Origin: Porphyra umbilicalis
Taxonomy: Eukaryota; Rhodophyta; Bangiophyceae; Bangiales; Bangiaceae
Direction: 5' to 3'
Assembly: GCA_002049455.2 (NCBI GenBank)
Contig: KV919287.1
Span: 1 to 30,291, forward strand
DNA: 30,291 nt
Positions 10,293-19,859 of this stretch are shown piece by piece. Both the position numbers and the translations under genes were made by a program. Numbering within the stretch: the first letter of the stretch is position 1; every line of letters starts with the position of its first letter. The notes under the pieces were generated by a model. The model did no database searches. It was not told the origin of the DNA and worked only from the letters and a program-made list of their open reading frames with translations.

Positions 10293-12355
10293 GGGAGGGG
10301 GGGGGGGGGGTGGGGGGGGGGGGGGGGGTCAGCGCCCGCGCTTGCTTTGTCGTTTTAGTTGCGGGGGGGGGGGGGGGGGGACGCGGCGGCCGGCAGTCGC
10401 GTGTGCGCCGTGCGCCCCGCGACCGGTTCGTCGGGGCGCCGGCGGCGCGCGGCGGCGCGGCGGCGGGGGGGCGCCGTGCGGCGGGGGTGCGGGCGGCCCC
10501 CCGCCACGCGCGGCGGTCGGCGGGGGGCGGCCGCCGCGCCCCCGGCGCCGCCCGCGCCTGCCACGCGGCGGGGGGCGGCGGGGGTGCGGTCCGCCCCCGC
10601 CGGCCGGCCGTCAATGGCGGCGGCGGCGGCGGCGGCGGCGCCCGTGGGGGCGGCACCGGGCCCCCTCCCGGTGCGGCAGCGGGGCGCGTGTGTAGGGGCG
10701 CTCACGGGCGCCGCGGGCGGGCGGCTGCGGCGTCGTGTGAATACGGTAGCGAGGGGGGGGGGGGTGCCTCCAAAGCCTGTTTGACGCTTGTTCCCCGTGC
10801 CCCGCGGGGTAAGTCGACGGTCCGTCAGGCGCGGTGCCCGCTTGGCGCCACCGCCGCCGCGCCCGTCGCCGCGCCCGTCGGTGCGGCCGCTGCGCCGGCG
10901 GGACGGCGCCCGCAGCGGGCGGTGGGGGCGTCGCGCGCCCGCGGGTGCCCCGCGGCCCGACCGACGGGGAGCGTCGGCGCGCCGCAGCCGTGCGCCCGGT
11001 CGGCCCCCGTCGTCCCCGTCGGGCGCCCGGTCCGCGCTGGGGCCACGACGGAGCGGTCGTGGAGAGTGGCGTCGGCAGCGCCCGGCGGCGGCCGCCGGCC
11101 GTGCGCGTCGGCGCCGGGCGGCCGCCAGCCGTGCGGCCCGCACGCCGACGCGACCGCCGCCGACCGGCGGTGGTGGCCCCGCCCGGCGTGCAACGGCGGG
11201 TGCGGCGTGCGGTGCGGGCGCCGCGGTCGCCGTCGTGGCCGCCGGCCGCCGCCGGTCGGTGGCGGCCGCCGTGTTCCCTGGCGCCGGCGGCGGTGGGGCC
11301 CCGTCCAGGCCCAGCTTCCTTTCGCGCCACCGCGCACTCGCCGCAGAGGCCCCTTGCGGTGGGAGGGGAGGCCCGTGGAGAAGCCGCCGGCGACACGGTT
11401 CGGAGGACGTACTGCCAACGGTGGGTGTCGTAGACTGCGCGCCCGCAAACGCAGGGAAGCCCCGTCTCAGGGAGGACGCTCGACTTAGCACCAGGGGCAC
11501 ACACGGCGGGCGCCATGCTCAGGCGCACGCTGCGCACCGTGGCATGCACTGCAAGGGCAGCCTTTGATAGCCGAGTGCACAACAATGGGGAGACGCAGGG
11601 AGACGCCCACTGGGGAGTGACCAGTAGTTGCGATTGACAAGGATGGCCGTGATCGAGAGTCGCAGTACGTACCCCAGACGGTGCGCGCTCCCACCACCAA
11701 ACAGGCGACTCGGTCGGGTTGAGACGTCACCTGCAGGCACGGGGGGCCCATGCAAGACCTTGCAGCCACCATGCTCTCCCCTCCATGGTGGACGCCCGTG
11801 CTCTGGTGCGTCAGCGCGGCGCGCCTCCGCGGGAGCGTATCCACAGAGGCGTGGAGCCCAACACCGAGGCAGGCACGCGACTCGCACTCGCCCGTCGCTC
11901 CACCTGCCGTCTCCTCCTGCCCCCTCCTACTCTGCGCATCCCGCCCGCCCACTATTACTCTCACGGCCATTCTATATCTCACGCCCGCGCTGTCTCTCAC
12001 CCACGCAGTCCGCTCAACAGCTACGAGACGAGGAGGACAGAACAGCGTAGACGGACATCCTCCTGGTGACGCGCCAAAAAGGCCCCACGTTGGGCCACGT
12101 TTCAGACATATCAGCCAAAGTCGGATGAATCTTGAAAATTAACTCGTTCAAGTGCCACTTATTCAGCCCAAAATGGTCGTGCTGCTCGAAACAGCGCGTC
12201 ACCGACGTGGCACTCGTCTCTGCACCAAGACCGCGTGCCGGCCGTCCCGCTGCCGGCCGTCCCGCCCGCCACGCCGCATTGCTCATCCCCGTTGTCGGTC
12301 TCCCGCCCCCCCCCGTTCAACCGCCGTTGTGCCGCCTTGCCCTTCCCCTCTCGCC
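10293..12355. other. Long GC-rich region without a supported gene
   Basis: From 10293 to about 11500 GC content is extreme and long open frames exist on both strands at once, with Arg/Ala/Gly/Pro-rich translations and no recognisable domain, so I call none. A T-rich patch at about 10340-10360 may belong to the EED 3' end. From 11500 to 12300 composition is more balanced. A short direct repeat (TGCCGGCCGTCCCGC, near 12236-12266) and a C run lie just before the SLP2 start. Confidence 0.5.
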
Positions 12356-13848
12356 ATGTTGTCGGTGGCGGCGCGGCGCTCTGCCGCGCTGGTGGCCCTC
12401 CACGGCGCGCGGACGGGCGTGGTGCTCCGCGTCGGCGGCGGTGCGGGCGGGCTCGGGCGCGGTCCCGCCGCCGCGCGGGCGCTCATGCCCGCCGGCGTGC
12501 GGTACCAGCATGCGGGGATGACGCAGAATGTGACGCCGCGGTTGTCGCTGACGGCGCATGGGGTGCGTTGAGCGGGCGGGCGGGCCGGTGGGTGTGGAAG
12601 CTGCGGTGACTGCGAAGGATGTTGCGCACGATTGGCGACTGGCGTTGAGGTGGACCGGCGTCTGGGTAGTGGCGCATGGTTTGTGACTAACCCTCCTGCT
12701 GCTCTTTGTTGTGATGGTGGGGATTGCTGGTGGCCCTTCCTCGGCGTTTTTTTTTTTTTTTTTGTTGGCTTGACCTATTCGCAGACCTTTGGGGTGACCA
12801 TTGTGCCGCAACAACAGGTTGCCATCGTCGAACGCTTTGGCCGCTTCCACCGCAAACTCGAGCCCGGCCTGAGTTTCATCATCCCGGCCGTCGACAGGGT
12901 CACCTACATCCACTCGCTCAAGGAGGAGGCCATCCAGATCGGCCAGCAGGCGGCCATCACGCGGGACAATGTGTCCATCCAACTAGATGCGGTGCTCTTT
13001 GCGCGCGTCGAAGACGCGGTCAAGGCGTCGTACGGGGTGGAAAACCCCGCGCGCGCCATCACCCTCCTCGCCCAAACGGCGATGCGGGCGGAGATTGGCA
13101 AACTCACCCTCGACAAGACGTTTGAGGAGCGGGAGACGCTCAACGCCCGCATCGTCTCCTCCATCAATGCGGCCGCCGAAGCGTGGGGCGTCACCTGCCT
13201 CCGCGCCGAAATCCGCGACATCTCCCTCCCGCCGACCGTCCGCAAAGCGATGGAGCTCCAAGCCGAAGCGGAGCGCCGCAAGCGCGCCCAAATCCTCGAC
13301 TCGGAGGGCGAGCAGCAGGCGGCGGTCAATGTCGCCGAAGGCCACAAGCGCTCGACCATCCTCGCGTCAGAGGCGCAGCAGCAGGAGGCGGTTAACCGGG
13401 CGTCGGGCGACGCCAACGCCATCCGCCTCCGCGCCGACGCGACGGCGGCGGCCGTGGCGACCGTCGCCGCCTCCGTGTCGTCGACGGCGGGCAAGGACGC
13501 GGTCGCGTTGCGCGTCGCAGAGCAGTACGTGGGGGCGTTTGGGTCGATTGCCAAGGCGGGCAACACGCTCGTGTTGCCGGCCAACGCGGGGGATATTGGG
13601 GGGATGGTCGCGCAGGCGCTGACCATCTTTAAGAGCGTCTCGAGTGGGGGCGGTGGGGGGGAGAAGGCGAGCCTCGTTGGCCGTGGCGGCGGTGGCGCCG
13701 GCGGGGGGGGGGGGGGGGTGGCGCCGGCGTCGCGCCGGGCGGCTGGGGTGCGGCGACCGACGGGGAGGAGCCGCTCGGCTCTGACCTCGGGGTCGACCGC
13801 GTCGGCGAGTTTGCGGAGCGGATCGACGCGGAGGAGCGTAGACCATGA
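12356..13848 (+). CDS. STOML2: Mitochondrial stomatin-like protein 2 (SPFH/band 7), two exons; one frame break
   Basis: SLP-2 is an inner-membrane SPFH scaffold that organises mitochondrial protein and lipid domains. Exon 1 (12356-12562, 69 codons) starts MLSVAARRSAALVALHGARTG, Arg-rich and free of acidic residues, typical of a mitochondrial presequence. Exon 2 starts at 12785 with TFGVTIVPQQQVAIVERFG and continues through the band 7 domain (GLSFIIPAVDRV, SYGVENP, LAQTAMRAEIGKLTLDKTFEER) and the coiled coil rich in Glu/Ala (ILDSEGEQQAAVNVAEGHK), ending near IGGMVAQALTIFKSV. After a G16 run (13703-13718) the true frame appears to shift: the alternative frame reads GEFAERIDAEERRP before TGA at 13846-13848, a better C-terminus than the Ser/Arg-rich unshifted frame, which runs to 14044. 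Predicted length about 420 residues, against about 356 in human. Confidence 0.94.
12563..12784 (+). other. Spliceosomal intron in the SLP2 gene
   Basis: The 222-bp intron has donor GTGCGT directly after a complete codon (phase 0) and acceptor TTCGCAG at 12784. A T run of about 18 bases lies upstream of the acceptor. Without splicing, exon 1 hits TGA six bases into the intron. The flanking coding sequence joins presequence to band 7 domain in frame. Confidence 0.9.
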
Positions 13849-14561
13849 CGGGGTGGGAGGTGTGGTGGCGGCTGACGGGCGTGCCGTGCCTGCTGTAGAT
13901 ATCGAGACCACGGGGGCAGGCCGACCGGGGCGCGGGTTGTTCACCAGGCAGCTCTTTTTTTTGGTTGGATTTGTCTATGATGGCACCTGTGCGACCAACC
14001 TGCAGTCGAGGGGTCGAGGAGCGCACGCTGGCAGTTGCCTGTGAGATTGGCGCCCGCCGCGGGAGGCCATGGTGGCTCAGACGCGCGCCCGCCGTGTTGT
14101 CCACGATGGTCCCCGTGTTGAAGAGAGGTCGCGAGATCCAGCAATTTAACGGATCATGGAAATCATTCCTCTCGTGGAACACTTTATGTATTTTTATGGG
14201 ACAACCGTTTTGTAGAGCGCGGGCTGAACCGCAGGCCGCAAGGCCGGTGGACAAGGGCTTCCAGGCCGCCACGTATGGTCCTTTCCGCTGTCGAATCTGG
14301 TCGGCAGCTCAGACGGAGTCCCGTCAGCATCCCGAGGCGCACGACTGTCTTTTTCTCATTGTGCCCCCGTCAACGACCGTCTGACCGCTTGGTGCCGTCA
14401 CCCGCGTGTTTTGCTTGGGCGCGCTTGCCGAGGGGACGGACTCGTCCATCCCCTCGTATTCCTCGATTGCGAATCTCCTCTTCCGCGCTTCCCCCTGCGC
14501 TGCCATTTCCCCCCCCCCCTCGACCCCGGGGACGCCCCCCCCCCCCCTGTGCCGTGTGACC
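13849..14561. other. SLP2-PFK intergenic region
   Basis: No gene seen. A T8 run followed by GGTTGG lies at about 13952-13966, roughly 100 bases after the SLP2 stop. C runs before 14560 form the PFK leader. Confidence 0.5.
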
Positions 14562-16442
14562 ATGGCGTTTGCATCCCCCCCACCAATGGTGGCGCCTCGC
14601 CCCGCCTCGTCCAGGGCCGGCAGTCTCCCCCCCTGCGCGGCTGGCCGTGTCGCCCCTCCCCCCCGCGGGGCGGGGCGCCCCCTGCGCCTGCGGCGGTATG
14701 GCCCACCGACGCCCGCGGACGGGCGGCTGCGGCAGCTGAGCTCCCTCGCCGCCGCCGCTGGCTCCCCGCTGCGCCCCGCTGGCGGTCGGGGCGCCCGCCG
14801 CCCCGCCTCTGCGCCGCTGCCGGCCGCCCGGCCGCGCCACGTCGGCGCGCGGATGGAGGCGGCGCCGCGGCCGCCGCCGTCGGCCGCGCCCGCCCCCCCC
14901 ACTGGGGACGAAGCGGCGGCGGCGGCGGCCGCCGCCGCCACCGCGACGGCGGTGCCTGCCGACAGCGGCGGCGACGGCGGCGACGGCGACGGCGGCGGCT
15001 CGGACCTGCGCGTGCGCATCCGCCGCGTCGGCCACTTGAGCGACTATATGGACGCGGCGGCGCTGCCCGGGCGGCCCAACCCGAGCCTCCGCGCCGCCGC
15101 CGACGGCTTTGGCTTTGTCGGCGACGGGGAGGTGGTGCTCAAGGCGGTGGCGTTGCACACGGCCGCGGCGGCGGCGCCCGTGGCAGGGCCCGACGGCCTC
15201 GAAGTGCCCGCCGTGGCGCGCGGCGCGCAAGACGCGGCGGCCTACGTGCGGGCGGGCCCCCGCCGCACCGTCTACTTTGACCCGCGGCAGGTGCGGGCGG
15301 CGATTGTGACGTGTGGGGGCATTGCGCCCGGCCTCAACACGGTCATCCGCGCGATTGTGACGACGCTGACGCGGGAGTATGGGGTCGAGTCGGTGTTTGG
15401 CATCCAGTCGGGCTACCGCGGCTTTTACGCCAAAAATTGGCTGCAGCTGACGCCCGACGTGGTCGCCGACATCCACAAGGTCGGCGGCACCTACCTCGGC
15501 TCCTCCCGCGGCGGCCACGACACGATGAAGATTGTGGATGCGCTCGAGACGCGGGGCATCAACCAGCTGTACGTGTGTGGGGGGGACGGCACCGTCGCCG
15601 GCGCGCGGGCGTTGCAGGTGGAGATTGCCGCGCGGCGGCTGCCGATTGCCGTTTGTTCCCTGCCAAAGACGGTCGACGACGACCTGTGCGTCATTGACCG
15701 GTCGTTTGGGTTTGAGACGGCCGTCGGGGAGGCGCAGCACGCGATCAACGCGGCGGCGCGGGAGGCGGCGGATTTCCCAAACGGCATTGGGCTCGTCAAA
15801 CTCATGGGCCGCAACAGCGGCTTTATCGCCGTCCACGCGGCGCTCGCGTCGGGGGAGGCCGACTGCGTGCTCATCCCCGAGTCCCCGTTTGCCATTGGCG
15901 GCCCCGACGGGCTGTTGGCGTACATTGAGGCGCAGCTGGCGGCGCAGGGCAAGGTCGTCATTGTCGTCGCAGAGGGGGCGGGTCAGGAGCACGTGGCGCA
16001 GGCGGTCGACAAGCCGTCGTGCGACGCGTCGGGCAACAAGCTGCTCTCGGATATCGGCTTGCGGTTGCTCAACGACATCAAGGCGCACTTTGCGGCGGTC
16101 GGCACGGAGGTGTCGCCAAAGTACATTGACCCGACGTACATGGTGCGGTCGTGCCCGCCGTGCGCGGGCGACAGCCTCCTGTGCACCCTCTTGGCGCACT
16201 CGGCGGTGCATGGGCTGTTTGCGGGCTTCACCGGCTTCATGGTCGGCCCGGTCAATGGCGTCAACGCGTACGTGCCGTTTGACGAGGTGGCGGGCAAGAA
16301 GAAGGTCGTCGACGTGGCGGGCGGCCGCCTGTGGCTGCGGCTGCTGTCGAGTACGGCGCAGCCAGATTTTGCCGCGTCGTCGGGGGAGCGGCTGAGCCGC
16401 GCAGGGTCCGAGGTGTCGGGCATCTCGACTGCGTCGCTGTAA
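14562..16442 (+). CDS. PFK: ATP-dependent phosphofructokinase, plant/trypanosome type
   Basis: Converts fructose 6-phosphate to fructose 1,6-bisphosphate in glycolysis. The 626-residue frame is intact. The first 230 or so residues are Ala/Pro/Arg/Gly-rich and poorly conserved. The catalytic domain begins near residue 237 (YFDPRQVRAAIVTCGGIAPG). Key motifs are GSSRGGHD, GGDGTVAGA with Asp at residue 342, PKTVDDDL and MGRNSGFIA, then YIDPTYMVRSCPP and GFTGFMVGPVNG. Gly after the Asp in GGDGT points to ATP, since PPi enzymes usually have GGDD; the Lys in PKT is shared by plant and trypanosome ATP-PFKs and by PPi enzymes. Most relatives have DND where this one has DDD. The N-terminal extension could be a targeting or regulatory region. 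The start follows C runs and is in GACCATGG context. Confidence 0.95.
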   Translation: MAFASPPPMVAPRPASSRAGSLPPCAAGRVAPPPRGAGRPLRLRRYGPPTPADGRLRQLSSLAAAAGSPLRPAGGRGARRPASAPLPAARPRHVGARMEAAPRPPPSAAPAPPTGDEAAAAAAAAATATAVPADSGGDGGDGDGGGSDLRVRIRRVGHLSDYMDAAALPGRPNPSLRAAADGFGFVGDGEVVLKAVALHTAAAAAPVAGPDGLEVPAVARGAQDAAAYVRAGPRRTVYFDPRQVRAAIVTCGGIAPGLNTVIRAIVTTLTREYGVESVFGIQSGYRGFYAKNWLQLTPDVVADIHKVGGTYLGSSRGGHDTMKIVDALETRGINQLYVCGGDGTVAGARALQVEIAARRLPIAVCSLPKTVDDDLCVIDRSFGFETAVGEAQHAINAAAREAADFPNGIGLVKLMGRNSGFIAVHAALASGEADCVLIPESPFAIGGPDGLLAYIEAQLAAQGKVVIVVAEGAGQEHVAQAVDKPSCDASGNKLLSDIGLRLLNDIKAHFAAVGTEVSPKYIDPTYMVRSCPPCAGDSLLCTLLAHSAVHGLFAGFTGFMVGPVNGVNAYVPFDEVAGKKKVVDVAGGRLWLRLLSSTAQPDFAASSGERLSRAGSEVSGISTASL

Positions 16443-17179
16443 GGTGGGGCTGCGGTTGGTTTTGTGTATCGTATTTTTTGGCTATATGAAAAACAGTACA
16501 GTTTGGTGGTTTGTTGAGATTGGCGTCGTGTTTTCATCCAGATTCTACTTGGACCACTGCTGCTGGGTCACAGACTGCTGTGACGTGTCAAGCCCTAGCG
16601 TCTTGCGCGGCTCGCGTCCATTGCGCCCCATTTGACCGTTACGATGGTCTTCGCGCCAAACGGTACGACGGGGACCGTTTGGCACCCAAGCGCCGGCAGG
16701 CTGGGTGTCAGCCAGTCGACCGGTCCGACCGGGGCTGTTGGGCGGTCACCGGCGGCTCATCGCCGGTCGCAAAGGCCAATGAGCTGCGACGATCGGGGCG
16801 CATGCGGTCGGCTGTGACTGGCGGCAAGCGGGAAGCAGCTTCTGTCCCCACCCTGGAGGGCACAGGTGGCCCATTTTCCCGCGCCGTGCGACGCCCCCCC
16901 GTCCCAGTGTCTCTGTGTGGCGCGCCTGCACGAGGCAGCAGGTCGGCGGTCCGTCCGGCTGGGACGCGTGCCTAGAGCCGTGCGGCTGTCACTTCCCGCC
17001 CCCGCCCGCGACGCCACCGACGTCGCACATTGGTAACGCATTCACTTTGATCGCGACGGGCTATTGCGGGCCGGAGAGATCATCGCTGCTCCCCCCCCCG
17101 CGCCGCCACCAACCCCACCTCCCCCACACCCGCCCCGTCACCCCCTCAACCCTCCCCCGTTCCCTCGTTTGCGCCCACC
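16443..17179. other. PFK-ATP sulfurylase intergenic region
   Basis: No gene seen. A T-rich stretch with TTTTTTGG lies about 30 bases after the PFK stop (16470-16480) and may belong to its 3' end signal. A pyrimidine-rich leader of about 90 bases (17090-17179) precedes the next ATG. Confidence 0.55.
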
Positions 17180-18442
17180 ATGGCGAAGGTGTGCCCCGTC
17201 CACGGGGGTCTGTCCGAGCCCGTGAACCGGGTGGTCGCGTCGCTGACCACGTCGGAGCTGATGCCAAAGATTGTCGTGAATGGCACCGACTACACGACGC
17301 TGCACCGCATTGCGGACGGCACCCTGTCGCCCCTGACTGGCCCGATGACCAAGAGCGACTACGACAACGTGCTGGCGAAGAAGGGCATTGAGCGTGATGG
17401 GAAGATGTGGGCGTGGACCATTCCGCTCTCCCTGCCTGTGACTGCCGAGGAGGCCAAGGCGCTGAAGGCGGGCGAGTCGGCCCTGTTGGTCAACGAGGCG
17501 GGCGACGCCTTTGGCACTCTGGAAGTGGACGCGACGTTTGCGTGGGACAAGCCGGCCTTCCTCAAGGCCGTGTACGGGACGGACCGCACGGATCACCCGG
17601 GCGCTCGCCTATGGCTCGACGACACGCGCATGGACCTGGTCGGCGGCGCCATTTCGTTGCTTGCGCACGACGAGACCCGCCCCTTCAAGGACCGCATCAT
17701 GTACCCGGCGTCGATGCGCGCGCTGCTGCAGGAGCAGGGCTACGGCGCCTCGGTTGCGTTCCAGACCCGCAACCCCCTGCACCGTGCTCACGAGTACGCG
17801 CTCGTCTATGGGGCGGAGAAGCTGCTCAAGGAGGTTGGCGACTCGGCCAAGGTCGGTGTCTTCCTCAACCCGCTGGTTGGCCAGCTCAAGGGCGACGACG
17901 TGCCCGCCGCGACGCGGATGGAGACGTACATCAAGCTGATTGACGGCGGCGTCCTCGGGGAGGGCGACATGGACGAGGAGCTCTGGAAGTCCAAGGGCCA
18001 GAACCTGCGCCAGCAGGTCCGCCTGGCCGGCCTCGACATGCGCATGTTTTATGGCGGCCCTTCGGAGGCGGTCATGCACGCCATCTACCGCCAGAACTTG
18101 GGGATCACCCACTTCATCATTGGGCGCAAGCACGCGGACGCTCCGTTTGACGACAAGAGCGCCATCTGGGGCGACTTCGATGCGCAGGAGATCTTTGACA
18201 AGCTCGAGGGCGACCTCCAAATCAAGACGGTCAATGTTGGCTTTGCGGCCTACTTTGAGGAGCACGGCAAGGTGCGCCTGTGTTCGGAGAACAAGGGCAA
18301 GACGACCGTCTCCATCTCGGGTTCCAAGATGCGGGAGATGCTCAACTCGGGGACGATGCCCGACGCGCGCGTGATGCGTCCGGCCACCGCCCAGGTGCTG
18401 ATGGACTACTATGCCGCCAAGAACAAGGAGGCCAGCGCTTAA
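17180..18442 (+). CDS. sat: ATP sulfurylase (sulfate adenylyltransferase), single-domain bacterial type
   Basis: Makes adenosine 5'-phosphosulfate and pyrophosphate from ATP and sulfate, the first step of sulfate activation. The 420-residue frame is intact. It has a PUA-like N-terminal half, QTRNPLHRAHE at residues 195-205 (sulfate/ATP-binding QxRN and HxxH), GGPSEAVMHAIYRQN, ITHFIIGRKHAD (GRDHA-like, Lys replaces Asp) and the C-terminal GSKMREMLNSG, like the GTKVREML of bacterial Sat. There is no APS kinase domain, and no clear signal or transit peptide; MAKVCPVHGG begins directly. It has no homopolymer runs inside, unlike its neighbours, and sits in CACCATGG context after a pyrimidine-rich leader. 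Cytosolic location is inferred. Similarity to bacterial Sat could reflect ancient transfer. Confidence 0.96.
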   Translation: MAKVCPVHGGLSEPVNRVVASLTTSELMPKIVVNGTDYTTLHRIADGTLSPLTGPMTKSDYDNVLAKKGIERDGKMWAWTIPLSLPVTAEEAKALKAGESALLVNEAGDAFGTLEVDATFAWDKPAFLKAVYGTDRTDHPGARLWLDDTRMDLVGGAISLLAHDETRPFKDRIMYPASMRALLQEQGYGASVAFQTRNPLHRAHEYALVYGAEKLLKEVGDSAKVGVFLNPLVGQLKGDDVPAATRMETYIKLIDGGVLGEGDMDEELWKSKGQNLRQQVRLAGLDMRMFYGGPSEAVMHAIYRQNLGITHFIIGRKHADAPFDDKSAIWGDFDAQEIFDKLEGDLQIKTVNVGFAAYFEEHGKVRLCSENKGKTTVSISGSKMREMLNSGTMPDARVMRPATAQVLMDYYAAKNKEASA

Positions 18443-18802
18443 GCGCCCTGACGGGATGTGGGGCCATCTGTACCAGATGTTTCGCCCCGTCCAAATTGAG
18501 TGAAGTGCTCTTATTGCACAGGGTGTGCTGTTACGGACGATGTGCTGTGGTGCCTGCGTGGGGTTTGCTTCGCGAGGTCTTTTCCTTTCCCCTGTTCCGT
18601 CTTTTTGGATGACTGCGCCGGATAGACTGCGCGCCATTTCGCCAATCAACACGGCACAGCACAGCGCTTGCGTCGATCCACTTGCTCGCCCGAACAGGCC
18701 TGACAGGCACAGCCCGTCCCACTTGCTGCCAGCTGGGGTTGTGCAACACGCCCCGAAATGCCAGGCGTGTCGGCGGGACACGCTAAAACACGCTAAAACA
18801 CG
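18443..18802. other. Region between ATP sulfurylase and the hAT-like element
   Basis: No gene seen. A TTTTTGG motif occurs at about 18601-18607. The end of the region (18746-18810) carries repeated ACACGC motifs, including an 11-bp direct repeat (ACACGCTAAAA) and a hairpin. It would have been continuous with 19665 onward before the hAT-like insertion. Confidence 0.5.
18765..18783. other. Hairpin GCGTGTC/GACACGC
   Basis: A perfect 7-bp inverted repeat (18765-18771 with 18777-18783) with a 5-nt loop, followed by direct ACACGCT copies. It shares its ACACGC core with hairpins on the other side of the hAT-like element, so both may belong to one structured 3' flank of the Fanzor gene. Confidence 0.6.
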
Positions 18803-18810
18803 CCTAGAAC
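18803..18810. repeat. Left target-site duplication CCTAGAAC
   Basis: This octamer abuts the left terminal repeat and is repeated exactly at 19665-19672 next to the right one. Eight bases is the target duplication length of hAT transposons. Confidence 0.88.
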
Positions 18811-19664
18811 CAGGGTTGTCAGCGTTTGGTTTGGTTTGCCAAACATGAACGGAATTCAACCTGATTCACTTGAATGCTGGAGCGTTCAGGTTGAACGCAA
18901 CATGTCAAAGGGCGTACTTGTTCCGCGTAATACTTAGTGTGCCACGTTTCATGTAGTTGAGATTGTGCTTGGGGAAGTCGGGTTGTCCCACTCGAGCTCC
19001 ATCGAGCTTGAGTCGCCAAGCCGATGTAGCGTGTGCATAGCAGGCCTGCTGCAGTCCCGGCGACAGAGCCCTGCTTGCCTGCCCCACCACCGCGACACAA
19101 TCCAAACGACTGGTACGAGCCGACGCCGGGGCGACGACGTTGACAACCGCCTGGGCCTCCGCGCAGTAACGGAGACGGGGGGACCAAACAGAAAAGACCA
19201 AACACCGATACGTGTAGACGGGGAGTTGAGGGCGAGTGAATGCCCCGTTGTCCGAGAAGCAGCTTGCTGCACTCCTCGCAATCCTGGGTGCGTCCACGAC
19301 CCATCTATCCTCCAGCCAAAAAGGCTATATTCACGCACACGTTGACAGCAGATGAATCGATCTACGTACTCAGCGCCTAGGGTGCTACACAGCCGATTGG
19401 CAACAGTTGAAATGAAGGAGGGTCTGGGAGCAGAACTCTCAGCGCGACTGACCTGCAGGGGGTACGGCAACGATGCAGTCAGAGCGGCCGCACAGCGCCG
19501 AACCACCTCGCTGATCAATTTGAAGTAGTCAACGAAAGCTCCTGTCTGCCCGGGCTATCAATCATAAATACAACCAAGTCGTTTGTCGTTTGGTTTGGTT
19601 CGATTCTTGAAATCAACCTGATTCATCGAACCATCTGTAGATTCAACATGAACTTACAACCCTG
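18811..19664. mobile_element. Non-autonomous hAT-like DNA transposon (854 bp)
   Basis: The element begins CAGGGTTGT (18811-18819) and ends ACAACCCTG (19656-19664), perfect 9-bp terminal inverted repeats of the CAGGG type common in hAT elements, and is flanked by an 8-bp duplication. Subterminal direct repeats support this: GTTTGGTTTGGTT at 18824-18836 and 19588-19600, and TCAACCTGATTCA at 18856-18868 and 19613-19625; ACATGAAC is also shared. A 10-bp hairpin (TTCAACCTGA, 18855-18864 with 18886-18895) lies near the left end. No transposase-like protein is visible inside, so it would need a hAT transposase supplied elsewhere. The intact duplication suggests a fairly recent insertion. Confidence 0.87.
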
Positions 19665-19672
19665 CCTAGAAC
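19665..19672. repeat. Right target-site duplication CCTAGAAC
   Basis: Exact match to 18803-18810, directly after the right terminal inverted repeat. Confidence 0.88.
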
Positions 19673-19859
19673 ACTTCAAAACGCCGACAGCCCCCTAAAG
19701 TAACACCCCATTCGTATTGGAGTAGCCTTTACCACTTGTACCACTTTTAGAACACGTATAAAACACGCCTTGGGCGTGTTCGTGGACACGCCTTCGACGT
19801 GTAGTACACATAGGTACCAGTAGTCACCTCTGGAAGAGGTGAGGAGCGAAGCACCCTAT
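19673..19859 (-). ncRNA. Candidate Fanzor guide-RNA (omega/fRNA) scaffold region
   Basis: This AT-richer stretch lies directly 3' of the Fanzor coding end. It folds locally: TCACCTCT/AGAGGTGA (19824-19842, 3-nt loop), ACACG/CGTGT (19786-19802) and AACACGCC/GGCGTGTT (19762-19780, 8-bp stem, 3-nt loop). Fanzor and TnpB guide RNAs are usually encoded at the 3' end of the nuclease gene and its flank, so position and structure fit. No transcript evidence exists here, and exact ends are unknown. Confidence 0.45.

Noticed and set aside
10293..11500. Several open frames over 200 codons on both strands
   Set aside because: They overlap each other, are Arg/Ala/Gly/Pro-rich and have no recognisable domain. 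With this GC content stop codons are rare, so open length alone is not evidence.
14370..16211. A 600-codon open frame on the strand opposite PFK
   Set aside because: It is the antisense shadow of a clear PFK gene, with Arg/His-rich composition and no domain.
17609..18859. A 416-codon open frame opposite ATP sulfurylase
   Set aside because: It is antisense to an intact conserved enzyme and has no family similarity.
18811..19664. hAT transposase gene inside the element
   Set aside because: Frames up to about 190 codons exist but none shows transposase or BED-finger features.
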